From Pseudomonas sp. JUb42 (GTDB lineage Bacteria > Pseudomonadota > Gammaproteobacteria > Pseudomonadales > Pseudomonadaceae): a stretch of DNA of 64,000 bases. The position numbers were made by a program, and so were the translations under genes. Below the pieces are notes generated by a model, which saw nothing but the letters and a program-made list of their open reading frames with translations, had not been told where the DNA came from and made no database searches. The stretch is from positions 124,001 through 188,000 of the forward strand of contig NZ_JANUFD010000010.1 in the NCBI RefSeq assembly GCF_024807945.1, in the 5' to 3' direction. How positions within the stretch are numbered: the stretch's first letter is position 1; each line of letters opens with the position of its first letter. This document shows positions 7,831 to 17,509 of this stretch, in pieces.

Positions 7831-9174
7831 TTAAGCCTGAGCAGCCAGTACGCGGCGTTCCCAGGGGGTAATTTCGTCAAAGAAACTGGTCAGTTCCATG
7901 ACTTTAGAAGCAATGTAGCCTTCGACAAACTCGGCGCCGAACAATTCTCGGGCCAATTGACTGCGCTTCAGACGCTCCAGAGCGTCGTGCAAGGTACATG
8001 GCAGCGACAATTCATCGGGCACGGTGAAATCGCCCTGAATCGGCGGCGTCGGTGCAAGCTCCTGCTCGATGCCATACAGCCCCGCCGCCAGGCTGGCAGC
8101 GATGGCCAGGTAAGGGTTGGCGTCAGCGCCGGGCAGGCGATTCTCGACACGCCGGGCTATCGGCGCACTGGCCGGGATCCTTAGGCCCGCCGAGCGGTTA
8201 TCGTACGACCAGCAGGCATTGTTCGGCGACGCAAAGGGATGACACAGGCGCTGATAAGAATTGACGTTCGGCGCAAACAACGCCGTGAACTGCGCCATGC
8301 ACGCCTGCTGACCGGCAATGAATTGATGAAACAGCGCCGTGGGCGAACCGTCTGCGGCGCTGAACACATTGCGCCCACTGGTCGAATCGACCACGCTCTG
8401 ATGGATATGCATCGAGCTGCCCGGCGTGTGCGCCAAGGGTTTGGCCATGCACACCACGGTCAGGCCATGCTTGAGCGCTACCTCCTTGAGCAGGTGCTTG
8501 AACAGGAAAGTCTGGTCGGCCAGCAACAAAGGGTCGCCATGCAGCAGATTGATCTCGAACTGGCTGACGCCCATCTCGTGCATGAAGGTGTCACGGGGCA
8601 GCTCAAGCGCCGCCATGCAGGCATAGACCTCCTGGAAGAACGGACGCAGCCCGTTGTTCGAGCTGATACTGAATGCCGATTGGCCGTCCTCGCGACGCCC
8701 ATCCAGGCCCACGGGCGGCTGGAATGGCTGACGCGGGTCGGGATTGGGCGCAAAGACAAAGAACTCTAGCTCCGTCGCGACCACTGGCGACAGGCCACAC
8801 TCGGCATAACGGGCAATGATGTTTTTCAACAGGACGCGAGTCGACAGCGGCGAACCGCCACCACTGAGTTCCTCGGTATCGCAGATGGCCAGGGCCCGGG
8901 GCTGCTCGCTCCAGGGCAGGCGGTGGATCTGCCGGGGGTCGGCGACCATCGCTACATCCCCGTCATCGCTGCCGTAGAACCGCGACGGTGGATAACCGCC
9001 CATGATGCACTGCAACAGAACCCCGCGCGCCAGCTGCAATCGTCGCCCCTCGAGAAATCCTTCGGCAGTCATGACCTTGCCCCGTGGCACGCCATTCAAA
9101 TCCGGGGTAACGCATTCAATTTCAGCAACGCCGGCCAGGCGTTGAGCAAGTGAATTGTGGCCATCGCTGGTCAT
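7831..9174 (-). CDS. Glutamine synthetase family, probable gamma-glutamylpolyamine synthetase
   Basis: Enzymes of this family (PuuA, SpuI, PauA) join glutamate to putrescine or other polyamines using ATP, the first step of polyamine catabolism. The 447-residue protein is shorter than GlnA. It has an N-terminal beta-Grasp domain (ECVTPDLNGVPRGKVM) and the catalytic domain with ATELEFFVF, the metal-binding HIHQS region (GSSMHIHQSV) and ENRLPGADANPYLAIAASL. These match the PuuA/SpuI branch rather than biosynthetic GlnA. It diverges from the glycosyltransferase gene and precedes a transporter. Exact amine specificity cannot be read from sequence. Confidence 0.85.
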   Translation of the reverse strand: MTSDGHNSLAQRLAGVAEIECVTPDLNGVPRGKVMTAEGFLEGRRLQLARGVLLQCIMGGYPPSRFYGSDDGDVAMVADPRQIHRLPWSEQPRALAICDTEELSGGGSPLSTRVLLKNIIARYAECGLSPVVATELEFFVFAPNPDPRQPFQPPVGLDGRREDGQSAFSISSNNGLRPFFQEVYACMAALELPRDTFMHEMGVSQFEINLLHGDPLLLADQTFLFKHLLKEVALKHGLTVVCMAKPLAHTPGSSMHIHQSVVDSTSGRNVFSAADGSPTALFHQFIAGQQACMAQFTALFAPNVNSYQRLCHPFASPNNACWSYDNRSAGLRIPASAPIARRVENRLPGADANPYLAIAASLAAGLYGIEQELAPTPPIQGDFTVPDELSLPCTLHDALERLKRSQLARELFGAEFVEGYIASKVMELTSFFDEITPWERRVLAAQA

Positions 9175-9431
9175 GACGCAGATCCTTGAGAGTTAGACAG
9201 GCCGCTCGGCGGCAAGGTGTACAAAATACGCAGCAGCCGTTCGAAATTTCAAGCACGACTAAGGGATATTCTCTACCCGGTCGGCGGCCGGAGAAAAGGT
9301 ATTACAGACCATTGCAGTTGCAGCCGATAACCGTTCATCTGGCCGGGTTATTGCTTCAGCAAAGCCCGCAGATGAACCGCCGGTTTAGTGACGGTTCATT
9401 ACTGTTTTTCTTGAATTTTCTGGATGTATGC

Positions 9432-12400
9432 ATGGACTCCTCCCGACTGGTCAGTATTGTCATTCCTGCCTTGCGCGCCGACTTCCTTGAACAGACCCTG
9501 GCCAGTGCCCTGGCGCAGAGCCACGCTGCCTGCGAAATCGTGATCTGCGATGACAGTACCGACGGTGCTATCGAGAACATCGTCGAGACCCTGCGTCCGT
9601 CCACCACGCACCCCATCCGCTATCTGCGCAACGTTGTGCCAGCCGGTGAGACGGCAAGCCTCAGCCGTGCCATCGAGCAGGCGCAGGGGCTGTATATCAA
9701 GGTGTTGCAGGACGGCGCCGTGCTTGCCCCCGAATGCGTCGAGCGCATGCTGGGCGCCCTGCAGCGGCATGACAGCGCCAGCCTGGTCACTTCGCGGCGC
9801 CAGTGGATCGACGCCCAGGGCCAGCCCGTCGACACCCTGACCGTGGAGAACCCGCTGTTCGTCGAAGACGCCATGCTCGACAGCAGCGACACCCTGGCCT
9901 TCCTGGCCGGGCATGCCTGCAACTTCATCGGTGAACTGGGCAGCGTACTGTTTCGCCGCAGCGCCTTTCTCGCACTGGGCAACGCGGCATTCAGCCTCAA
10001 AGGCCAATCCCTGCCAGCCATCAGCGAACTGCTGCTGTTCGCCAACCTGCTGCGCAAGGGCCACCTGATCATGCTCAGCGAGCCCATGGTGACCAGTCGC
10101 CTGGTTCCACCTCATGCCGATGCGCCTTTGCCCATCGTGCCGGGGCGGCACACCGAGGAGCACATCCAGTTTCAGCGCCTGATGCGTGAAGCGGGGCTGA
10201 GCGCACCGCTGCTGATCAACCATCTGGCCAAGGGCGTGGCTCTCAGCGCCCCGCAGATCGTGCGGCACTACAACCTGCTGGTGAGTTCATGGCAGCCTGA
10301 GTTGATTCTCAGCGCTGAACAGGTGGAAAACTGGCAGAACGGGCGTCAACCCAATGCGACCCAGCTACCGCTGATCGAAGACTACCTGGCGGCTCCGCAG
10401 AATCATCAGTCCCTGCTGATCGTCGTATTCGACGACTCCGGCAGCGATCAGGCACTGGATCACACGCTGCAAAGCCTGGAAGGTCTGAGTCCCCAATTGC
10501 CGGCCCTGGAAGTCGTGGTGGTCTCGCCTCGCCATGCGCTGCCAGGGACATCGTTCAGCGGCAGCCTGACCCTGCATCCACACAACGGCGCCGACCGCGC
10601 GTCGCTGATGAACCAAGTGATCGATCGCTTTACCTTTGACTGGGTCATGTTTACCGAGGCAGGGACCCGCTTCACCGCGTTCGGCCTCGCCGCCGTGGCC
10701 ATCCGACTGGCGACCTCGCTGCACTGCCGCGCCCTGTTCGCCGACGAAATGTACCGCGATCAACTGGGCCAGATGAGTTCCGCCATGCGTCCGGACCTAA
10801 ACCTGGACTACCTGCTCAGCTTTCCGCTGATCATGGCCGGTCACTGGTTCTTCCGTCGGGATGAGCTGTTGCAACTCGACGGCTTCGACCCGGCTTATGC
10901 CGGGGCTGCGGAGTTCGACGTGATCCTGCGCCTGATCGAGCGCGACGGCCTGAAAGACATCGAGCACGTCAGCGAACCCCTGCTGGTGCGGGACATTCCC
11001 GTGCCGGACGACAACCCCGATGAAATGCGCGCACTGCAACGCCATCTGCAGGTGCGCGGCTACCCCGACGCTCAAGTGCTGCACAGCGTGCCGCGCCGCT
11101 ATCACGTGCAGTACGGCCATAAAGCCCGGCCGCTGGTGTCGATCATCGTGCCGACCAAGGACCAGTTGCCGATGCTGCGGCGCTGTGTTGACAGCCTGCT
11201 GGAAAAGACCCTGTACACCGACTATGAGCTGTTGATCGTCGATAACAACAGCGAAACCCCTGAGGCGCTGGAGTGGTTCGCCGGGATCGACGCGCTGAAC
11301 GACGACAAGGTACGCATCCTGCGCTACCCCCTGCCCTTCAACTATTCGGCGATCAATAACATGGCCGCGCGCCAGGCCCGGGGCGAATACCTGGTTCTGC
11401 TCAACAACGACACGGCAGTGGTCCACGGAAACTGGCTGGACGAGTTGCTCAACCACGCCCTGCGCCCGGAAGTCGGCACGGTCGGCGCCAAATTGCTGTT
11501 TACCAGTGGTCGCCTGCAACACGCCGGTGTGCTGCTGGGTTACAGCGGCCCGGCCACGCATATTTTTGTTGGCGACAGCATGTATACCGCTGGCTATATG
11601 CAGCGCGTCCAGGTCGATAACAACTACAGCGCGGTCACGGCGGCCTGCATGATGATTCGCCGCTCGATCTACGAAGAAGTCGGCGGTCTCAACGAACAGG
11701 ACTTCACGGTTTCCTACAACGATGTCGACCTGTGCATGAATGTCGGCGCCCTCGGTTATCTGCACGTATGGACGCCGCATTCGGTGCTGATCCACGAAGG
11801 CAGCATCAGCCAGGTGTACATGGACACCGATAAAGGCAGGGAGAAACGCAGGCGCTTCGAGGCAGAACAGGCAGCCATGTACCGCAAGTGGCTACCCGTG
11901 CTGGCCAACGACCCGGCCATCAATCGCAACATGGCCACTCACGTCACGTCCATCGAACTGGAAAGCCTGAGCCAGACCTGGCAGCCCATGCCGTGGCGCC
12001 CGCTGCCGGTCACGCTGGTGCATCCAGGTGGTTCCGAGGAAATCGCCAGCTACGGCCTGATTGCCCCCTTCCTGAAACTGCGTGATGCTGGCCTGATCGA
12101 TGGTTCGATCAGCACACGCACACTGTCGGTCATCGATATGGAGCGCTACAAGCCGGATGTGCTGGTGTTCCAGTGCCGTCTTGATCAGGCCCTGCTCGAC
12201 GCCATGGAACAGGCCCGCCGCTACTGCGGAGCTCTGATCATCCTGGAGCTGGGCGAGCTGCCGATCGAACTCGCAGCGGTCGGCCACGACCCGGACAATC
12301 GCTACGAAGCCGCCTTCGAGCTGCTCCACGCCATCGTGCGACAGGTCGACCGGGTCGTCGTACCTAGCCAGGCCCTGGCGCAGATCGCCAGGGGCCTGCA

Positions 12401-12983
12401 CAACGATGTACGCGTCATCGAACACCGCCTGGACAGCAATAACTTCCCGGTCATTGCCGCGCGCACGGCCAATGCCAGGCCGCGTATCGGCCTGCTGGGC
12501 AGATCCTGTCAGTTGGAAGACCTGCAGGAACTGCTGCCGACCCTGCAGGCGCTGGCCGATGAGGTGGACTGGATCATGATCGGCAACTACCCGCCGGCAC
12601 TGCGCGAGCTGTTGTGTGAAGTCCACGACGACAATGAGTCCCACAGCCTGCCGGGCCTGCTTGCCAGCCTCAATCTCGACCTGGGCCTGGCGCCGGCCGT
12701 GCAGAACCTGTACAGCGACTGCAAGAGCAACCTGGCCCTGCTGCACTTCGGCGCAGCGGGTATTCCCGTGGTCTGCAGCGAGGCCCGCTGCCACGACGGC
12801 GACTTGCCGGTGACTCGAGTAAGGAATGGCAGCGATGAATGGCTGTCAGCCATTGCCGCCCATATCAATGATCCGCAGGGTGCAGTCAATCTGGGACAGC
12901 AACTGCGCAGGCAGGTGCTCAGAGACTGGACCTGGCAACAGGCTCATCTGCTGGCGTGGGGCGAGGCGTGGTTGGTGCGGTAG
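9432..12983 (+). CDS. Giant multidomain glycosyltransferase, FgtA-like (flagellin glycosylation)
   Basis: A protein of about 1183 residues with two GT2-type domains and a C-terminal glycosyltransferase-like region. The first GT2 domain starts at residue 5 (LVSIVIPALRADFLEQT, acidic CDDSTDG). The second is near residue 568 (PLVSIIVPTKDQLPMLRR) with the donor-binding pattern LLNNDTAV near 655 and NDVDLCM further on. The last 300 residues resemble a GT-B fold. Size and architecture match FgtA/Fgt1 proteins that glycosylate flagellin in Pseudomonas. Neighbouring flagellar genes and downstream sugar-modifying genes agree. I chose the ATG at 9432; an in-frame ATG at 9372 is possible. Confidence 0.8.
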   Translation: MDSSRLVSIVIPALRADFLEQTLASALAQSHAACEIVICDDSTDGAIENIVETLRPSTTHPIRYLRNVVPAGETASLSRAIEQAQGLYIKVLQDGAVLAPECVERMLGALQRHDSASLVTSRRQWIDAQGQPVDTLTVENPLFVEDAMLDSSDTLAFLAGHACNFIGELGSVLFRRSAFLALGNAAFSLKGQSLPAISELLLFANLLRKGHLIMLSEPMVTSRLVPPHADAPLPIVPGRHTEEHIQFQRLMREAGLSAPLLINHLAKGVALSAPQIVRHYNLLVSSWQPELILSAEQVENWQNGRQPNATQLPLIEDYLAAPQNHQSLLIVVFDDSGSDQALDHTLQSLEGLSPQLPALEVVVVSPRHALPGTSFSGSLTLHPHNGADRASLMNQVIDRFTFDWVMFTEAGTRFTAFGLAAVAIRLATSLHCRALFADEMYRDQLGQMSSAMRPDLNLDYLLSFPLIMAGHWFFRRDELLQLDGFDPAYAGAAEFDVILRLIERDGLKDIEHVSEPLLVRDIPVPDDNPDEMRALQRHLQVRGYPDAQVLHSVPRRYHVQYGHKARPLVSIIVPTKDQLPMLRRCVDSLLEKTLYTDYELLIVDNNSETPEALEWFAGIDALNDDKVRILRYPLPFNYSAINNMAARQARGEYLVLLNNDTAVVHGNWLDELLNHALRPEVGTVGAKLLFTSGRLQHAGVLLGYSGPATHIFVGDSMYTAGYMQRVQVDNNYSAVTAACMMIRRSIYEEVGGLNEQDFTVSYNDVDLCMNVGALGYLHVWTPHSVLIHEGSISQVYMDTDKGREKRRRFEAEQAAMYRKWLPVLANDPAINRNMATHVTSIELESLSQTWQPMPWRPLPVTLVHPGGSEEIASYGLIAPFLKLRDAGLIDGSISTRTLSVIDMERYKPDVLVFQCRLDQALLDAMEQARRYCGALIILELGELPIELAAVGHDPDNRYEAAFELLHAIVRQVDRVVVPSQALAQIARGLHNDVRVIEHRLDSNNFPVIAARTANARPRIGLLGRSCQLEDLQELLPTLQALADEVDWIMIGNYPPALRELLCEVHDDNESHSLPGLLASLNLDLGLAPAVQNLYSDCKSNLALLHFGAAGIPVVCSEARCHDGDLPVTRVRNGSDEWLSAIAAHINDPQGAVNLGQQLRRQVLRDWTWQQAHLLAWGEAWLVR

Positions 12984-13012
12984 AGGTATTGCAGGGCGAG
13001 TAATGAAGTGAA

Positions 13013-13105
13013 ATGTGGAAGCGAATTTATTCGCGAATAAGCCAGTACACTCAACGCATTTTCGGCGTTGGAACGACAGCTTTCGCGAATGAATTCGCTC
13101 CCACA
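13013..13105. repeat. Paired REP element, GTGGGAGCGAATTCATTCGCG family
   Basis: A palindromic TGTGGAAGCGAATTTATTCG unit and its inverted copy flank about 40 bases between two converging genes. Copies of the same family occur at 19177, 22986 and 30776. Confidence 0.85.
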
Positions 13106-13108
13106 CCA

Positions 13109-13831
13109 TCAGATGCGGAAATAACCCACGCACGAATCAAACGGCAGGCGCTTGAGCTCGACCTTGTTCAGGTCCAGCACTTCGCGCAGGGCGCTGGTTT
13201 CGCCGGGGAAGTTGCGGTAAGCCACTTCGTCCAGCACCACGATGGCGCCTTTTGGCATGTACGGCAGGAAGGTTTCCAAGGCGACCTTGGTCGACGAATA
13301 CAGGTCGGTGTCGAGGATCAGCATCGCCACGACCAGGTCCGGACGGGTTTTCGGGAACGCCGGGACGGTCTCCATGATGTCGCCCTTGATGATCTCGCAA
13401 CGCGGGATACGGTTGACCGGACGCACCAGGTCGTTGGCATCAATCATGTCCTGGATCAGCGACTCGTCGGTGTCAGAGAACATGGTTTCGTTGATATCGG
13501 CCGGGTCTTCTTCCGAGTCGATGCTGGCAAAGCCTGAGAACGTGTCGAAACCGATGATCGAGCGGTTGATCGCATAAGGCTCGAGGATCATCGACAGCTG
13601 CATGTACAGCATCAGCGAGTTGCCTTTGTACACACCGCACTCAATGATCGCGCCAGGAATGTCCTGGACCATCTTGAACAGCTCGATACGCGACAGCGCA
13701 GCCGTGACCGCAATGCGGTTGGCAAATACGAACGGCGCGTCGGCCACGTATTGGGAATCCACGCGCTTGAGCACATTGGCACGTTTTTCGTTGTACTCGG
13801 CCTCAGGCCCGGTCAGGCGGCGCTTGGTCAT
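13109..13831 (-). CDS. TylF/macrocin O-methyltransferase family protein
   Basis: A SAM-dependent methyltransferase of the TylF family, which methylates sugar hydroxyls. The 240-residue protein has the SAM loop in IIECGVYKGNSLMLYMQL and the family's metal-binding block (LILDTDLYSSTKVALETF, then KGAIVVLDEVAYRNFPGE). Its start overlaps the stop of the upstream oxygenase-like gene by four bases (ATGA), so the two are translationally coupled. Next to an FgtA-like glycosyltransferase it may O-methylate the flagellin sugar, as known for the methylated viosamine glycan of P. syringae. That role is inferred. Confidence 0.82.
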   Translation of the reverse strand: MTKRRLTGPEAEYNEKRANVLKRVDSQYVADAPFVFANRIAVTAALSRIELFKMVQDIPGAIIECGVYKGNSLMLYMQLSMILEPYAINRSIIGFDTFSGFASIDSEEDPADINETMFSDTDESLIQDMIDANDLVRPVNRIPRCEIIKGDIMETVPAFPKTRPDLVVAMLILDTDLYSSTKVALETFLPYMPKGAIVVLDEVAYRNFPGETSALREVLDLNKVELKRLPFDSCVGYFRI

Positions 13832-14694
13832 TGGTTGACTCCCTGGAATGACGAAAAATCGTTGAGGTGAAAGAGGTCCTTGTAACCGGCCTCGGAATCC
13901 TTGACGCCGCTGTCGACGTTGACCGCACCGCGTCCGCTCAACAGATCGGCGATGTGCAGCAAACGGAAATCGACACTGAAGCGGGTCTCGTTGGTGTGAT
14001 TGGCGACGGTGCCGTGCAGATGCGCTCCGGAGAACGTCAGCATCTCACCGGCATTACCGGCAATGCGCAGCTCCGAAGCCGTGGAAATCTCTTCCAGTGG
14101 CAGTGGATGAACCCGGACTTCTTCAGTGACATTGCTGCCAGCCAGCGGGCGCTGCACGTTGATCCACTCGTTCAGGCTCCAGTCCACCGACGAGTTCTTC
14201 ACCGGCTCGGCGAAGTAACCGGCGTTGATCATCATGGTCTGGCCGGGCTCGATGGTGTAGACCGGCATCCAGGTATTGATCTGCGCCTGGGAGCTGCCGT
14301 ACCAGGTATCCCGGTGCGGCTTGTAGGCGTAGCTGACGCCCGCGTGCAGGTATTCGTAGTTGGGCACTACGCGCAGGCGCGGTACATCGAACAGGTACTC
14401 ATTGGGGTCGATACCGATTTCCAGGGCAAAGCGCCGGATCATCTCTTTGACGTCCAGGCAATTGGTGAACTGCCCCTTGAGGCGGGTCACCAGGCGGATG
14501 AACTCGGTGACCGGCATCTTGGTGTGCAAGGCCTTGTGATCGGTCTCGCCATCGAACGCGGCAGTAATGCTCTGACGGGCGAAAGCGCACAGCTCGGCCG
14601 GAGCCTGAAGGGCTGTATCGAGGAAAATATCCCCGGCGTAGACGCGCTCCTTGAAATCAGCCTTCTTGTTGAGTTGGTTGATGTACAGATTCAC
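13828..14694 (-). CDS. Fe(II)/2-oxoglutarate dioxygenase-like protein
   Basis: A 288-residue protein with the spacing of an iron/2-oxoglutarate oxygenase. H127 and D129 lie in KPHRDTWYG, a distal histidine in FSGAHLHGTVANH (H225 or H227), and an arginine in TRFSVDFR (R238) could bind the 2-oxoglutarate carboxylate. No signal peptide is visible. It is the first gene of a two-gene operon with the TylF-type methyltransferase. A hydroxylation in glycan or sugar-nucleotide modification is plausible, but the substrate is unknown and a structural role for the fold cannot be excluded. Confidence 0.65.
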   Translation of the reverse strand: MNLYINQLNKKADFKERVYAGDIFLDTALQAPAELCAFARQSITAAFDGETDHKALHTKMPVTEFIRLVTRLKGQFTNCLDVKEMIRRFALEIGIDPNEYLFDVPRLRVVPNYEYLHAGVSYAYKPHRDTWYGSSQAQINTWMPVYTIEPGQTMMINAGYFAEPVKNSSVDWSLNEWINVQRPLAGSNVTEEVRVHPLPLEEISTASELRIAGNAGEMLTFSGAHLHGTVANHTNETRFSVDFRLLHIADLLSGRGAVNVDSGVKDSEAGYKDLFHLNDFSSFQGVNQ

Positions 14695-14753
14695 GGTTTT
14701 GCTCCTTAAGGCCGTCCTCGGATAATAGTCGGCGGCCCGGGGGAAAACTGAAG

Positions 14754-15446
14754 TCAGGGCAGATAGATACTGAACAGCCCGCCACCCAGGGCGCCGCCGT
14801 TACTGATCTCGATGCGCCCATGCACACCGTTGCGCTCGTGGCGCTGGGCGATGTGGGTGGAGAAGTACAGACCCAGGCCAGTGCTGCCGCTGCGCTGATT
14901 GATACCCTGCACGTACTCGGCCTGAGTGCCGATCATGTAGTCGGGGTAGCCTGGGCCGTCGTCGTTGATGCTGATCACCAGTTGCTCGTCCTCTTCCCGA
15001 GCGCTGATCAGGATCGCGCTGCGGGCAAAACGGATGGCGTTGATGATGATATTGGCCACGACCGAGCCGATCAGCTCGCGGTCGAAGAACCCGAGCGTAC
15101 TGATACCTTCGACCTCGTAGCTGGCCGTGATGCCACGGCTGTCCAGCACCTCGCGGTGATGGGCCAGTTGCGCCTCGATGAAGTCATCCAGCTCGTGATA
15201 GTCGGGGCGCAACGGCAATTGATTGACGCCGAGTTTGTACAACCCCAGCAACTGCACAAGCATGCCGTTGAGGTGAGCGAACTCGTAATCGATCACCGCG
15301 CCTTCAGGGGTCTTGCGCTGCTCCGGCGACAACTGTCCAAGCCAATCGCTGTGGGCGTGCATCAGGGTCGCCAGGGAGTTCTTCATGTCATGCACGGTGG
15401 AGGCGATCACCATGGAAAAATCCAGCCCCGAATCCTGCTCACTCAT
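14754..15446 (-). CDS. Sensor histidine kinase, soluble
   Basis: A small kinase (230 residues) without membrane segments. The H-box lies in VIASTVHDMKNSLATLM, with H the likely phospho-acceptor. The ATPase domain follows with an N-box (VVANIIINAIRFA), a G1 box (INDDGPGYP) and a G2 box (GSTGLGLYFS). The start ATG at 15446 overlaps the stop of the receiver-TPR gene (ATGA), so both are made together and probably form a two-component pair. The lack of an input domain suggests that the partner or another protein supplies the signal. Confidence 0.85.
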   Translation of the reverse strand: MSEQDSGLDFSMVIASTVHDMKNSLATLMHAHSDWLGQLSPEQRKTPEGAVIDYEFAHLNGMLVQLLGLYKLGVNQLPLRPDYHELDDFIEAQLAHHREVLDSRGITASYEVEGISTLGFFDRELIGSVVANIIINAIRFARSAILISAREEDEQLVISINDDGPGYPDYMIGTQAEYVQGINQRSGSTGLGLYFSTHIAQRHERNGVHGRIEISNGGALGGGLFSIYLP

Positions 15447-17047
15447 GTAGCAAACGCCTTGCTCTGCAACTTCTGGAAACGCTCGAAACGAGCATCGGTG
15501 TCGGGCATCTTGCCGACCATCTTCAGACACGCCTGGCACTCGGCCAGTTGCTGTGGATTGAGGTTCTCGACCTTCAGGTGCAGCAAGGACTGCGCCATAT
15601 TCAGGGCAATACTGATGTTCTTCGGTTGCAGCGCCAGGGCCTTGCGGAACAACCCCTGAGCCTCGGCCAATTCACCGGCCTTGTAGCTGCGCACGCCCTG
15701 CAGATTGAGGTCGATGGCGGTCTTGTTGGCGCCGAGAATTTCCGGGTCATCGGTTTGACGGGCGATGCTCTGCATCACGGTCGGGTCATCGCCGTAGATT
15801 TCTGCACAGTTCTTGAGCAACCCGGAACTGGCATCCTCCTCCCCCAGGTTCTTCAACTGCGCGGCCACGGCCAGGGCGGCATCGGCACTGAGAAACTGCT
15901 CCATGCCCGACAAGTGCTCCATAGCCGAAGCCGTCAGCTTGGCAGCCATTTCCGGGTCGCTGCGCTGCAGGCTGGTGGCCTTCATCAGGCGCGCACGGAC
16001 CTGCAGGCCTGGATCGTCGGCGTTCTCCTTGGCCACTTCGCCAAGGGCCTGATTGATCTCCACCCGGGAGCGCGCATCCAGGCCCTGGTCACCGCCCTTG
16101 CTGATCAGCGCCTGGGCCAGGCCCAGATTGGTTTCCGGATCCTTGAAGCGCGAGAACTGGCCTTGGGAGACCGCCTGGCGATAGGCCTTGGAGGCGCTCT
16201 CAAAATCTTCGTTATCCAGCGCCAGCTTGCCCAGCATGCGCTGACGGCGCACGGCCAAGGGTGACAGGCGCACGGCATCCTCAAGGACCTTCTGCGCACG
16301 CTTGAGATCGCCACGGGCAACCAGCGCATCGGCCAGACCGTCGAACAGCACCGGCATCATCGGGAATGCCTTGACCGCCTGCTCGAAAACCGCCTGCGCC
16401 TCAGTGTGCTTGCCACGCTTGAGCAACACCTTGCCCAGTGCCGCGTAGGCCCAGGGCTGCGGACGGTCGGCGAGGATTTTCTTGAGGAAGTTTTCCAGGG
16501 TCTCGTGCTGATTCAGGTCACGCAGGGCGTCGGCGCGAAAACGCAGGCACAGGGGCGCGAAACGCGGGTCTTTCTGTGACAGCGCGGTGCAGGCCGCCAG
16601 TACCTCTGCAGGCTTGCCGCGATCCAGGGCCTGCAGGATCGGCTTGAGCAGGGTCTTGCGCTGGACCAGTTTTTCCAAACGCTGGGCAAGGCCGGCGCGG
16701 TTGAACGGCTTGGTCAGATAGGCGTCTGGCTCCCATTCCAGGGCACTCATGACCATGGCCTGGCTGTTCTCGGCCGTGACCATGATGAACACGCTTTCAT
16801 AGCTGAGCAGGCGATCGGTCATCAGGTCTTCGAGTACCTGCTGGCCATTTTTCTTGCCGTCGCCGAGGTTGAAGTCGTGCAGGACAAAATCGTAGCGCTT
16901 CTGCGAGCACATTTTCAGCGCCTGCTCACCGGTGTCAGCCGTATCGACTTCCTTGACCCCCAGTTCGCGCAGCATGGAACGGACCGAACTGCGGAAATCA
17001 GAAAAATCATCGACGATCAGAAACTTTTTTTCGTTGTACGCCAGCAT
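15443..17047 (-). CDS. Response regulator with receiver and TPR domains
   Basis: A 534-residue protein with an N-terminal receiver (about 1-130) and a long helical tetratricopeptide region. The receiver has the acidic pair in FLIVDDFSDF, the probable phospho-acceptor aspartate in FVLHDFNLGDG, a threonine in IMVTAENSQ and the lysine in YLTKPF. TPR-like repeats include WAYAALGKVLLKRGKHTEAQ, LFDGLADALVARGDLKRAQ and LNLQGVRSYKAGELAEAQGL. There is no DNA-binding domain, so output is probably through protein contacts. It is translationally coupled to the downstream kinase. Function is not known to me beyond that; its place beside flagellar glycan genes hints at a surface or motility role. Confidence 0.85.
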   Translation of the reverse strand: MLAYNEKKFLIVDDFSDFRSSVRSMLRELGVKEVDTADTGEQALKMCSQKRYDFVLHDFNLGDGKKNGQQVLEDLMTDRLLSYESVFIMVTAENSQAMVMSALEWEPDAYLTKPFNRAGLAQRLEKLVQRKTLLKPILQALDRGKPAEVLAACTALSQKDPRFAPLCLRFRADALRDLNQHETLENFLKKILADRPQPWAYAALGKVLLKRGKHTEAQAVFEQAVKAFPMMPVLFDGLADALVARGDLKRAQKVLEDAVRLSPLAVRRQRMLGKLALDNEDFESASKAYRQAVSQGQFSRFKDPETNLGLAQALISKGGDQGLDARSRVEINQALGEVAKENADDPGLQVRARLMKATSLQRSDPEMAAKLTASAMEHLSGMEQFLSADAALAVAAQLKNLGEEDASSGLLKNCAEIYGDDPTVMQSIARQTDDPEILGANKTAIDLNLQGVRSYKAGELAEAQGLFRKALALQPKNISIALNMAQSLLHLKVENLNPQQLAECQACLKMVGKMPDTDARFERFQKLQSKAFAT

Positions 17048-17258
17048 CGAGATTCCTGTTCTGCAGATAAGTATGGAAGGTGAGCCCTAGGGCAAAGGCA
17101 TAACGGGTTCAGCTTCCCTGCGCCAGTGAGCGCGCAGATTTCGGCTATTGGCCATTTGATATCGGCCGATTTTACACGAACTCGATACCCTTCTGCCTGT
17201 CGAGTACCTTAGGTCGGCTGCAAGGGTTTTCCCGAGGAAGTAAAAACGAAATTATAGG

Positions 17259-17346
17259 GGCTTTACCCCATGTGCAAGGTACGGGTTCTCAGATCCCTCC
17301 CCTGCCCCGCAAGCCTTGCCGACCCTTGTCATCAAAGGGTAAAGCC
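17259..17346. repeat. Intergenic region 17048-17509 with one inverted repeat
   Basis: The 460 bases before the chemoreceptor hold no gene. GGCTTTACCC (17259-17268) is matched by GGGTAAAGCC (17337-17346) across 68 bases, which could fold in RNA or bind a regulator. I see no convincing promoter consensus. Confidence 0.4.
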
Positions 17347-17509
17347 AAGGTGTTAGTGCCGCCGATGGGAAACATCTCGTCGGGTTTGCCAACAATTTCT
17401 CAATTCCCCGACAAATTGGACGACATTTACTGGAACACGTCTTCACTGGCAAAACGTGGACCCCTTCGACAGGGCCGGAGCAAGCGCCAGGCATTCAGGG
17501 ATTTATTCG

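Noticed and set aside
17341..17371. TAAA followed by GCCGATGG before the chemoreceptor at 17510, as a FliA promoter
   Set aside because: The spacer is 17 bases rather than 15 and the -10 match is partial, so I do not call it.
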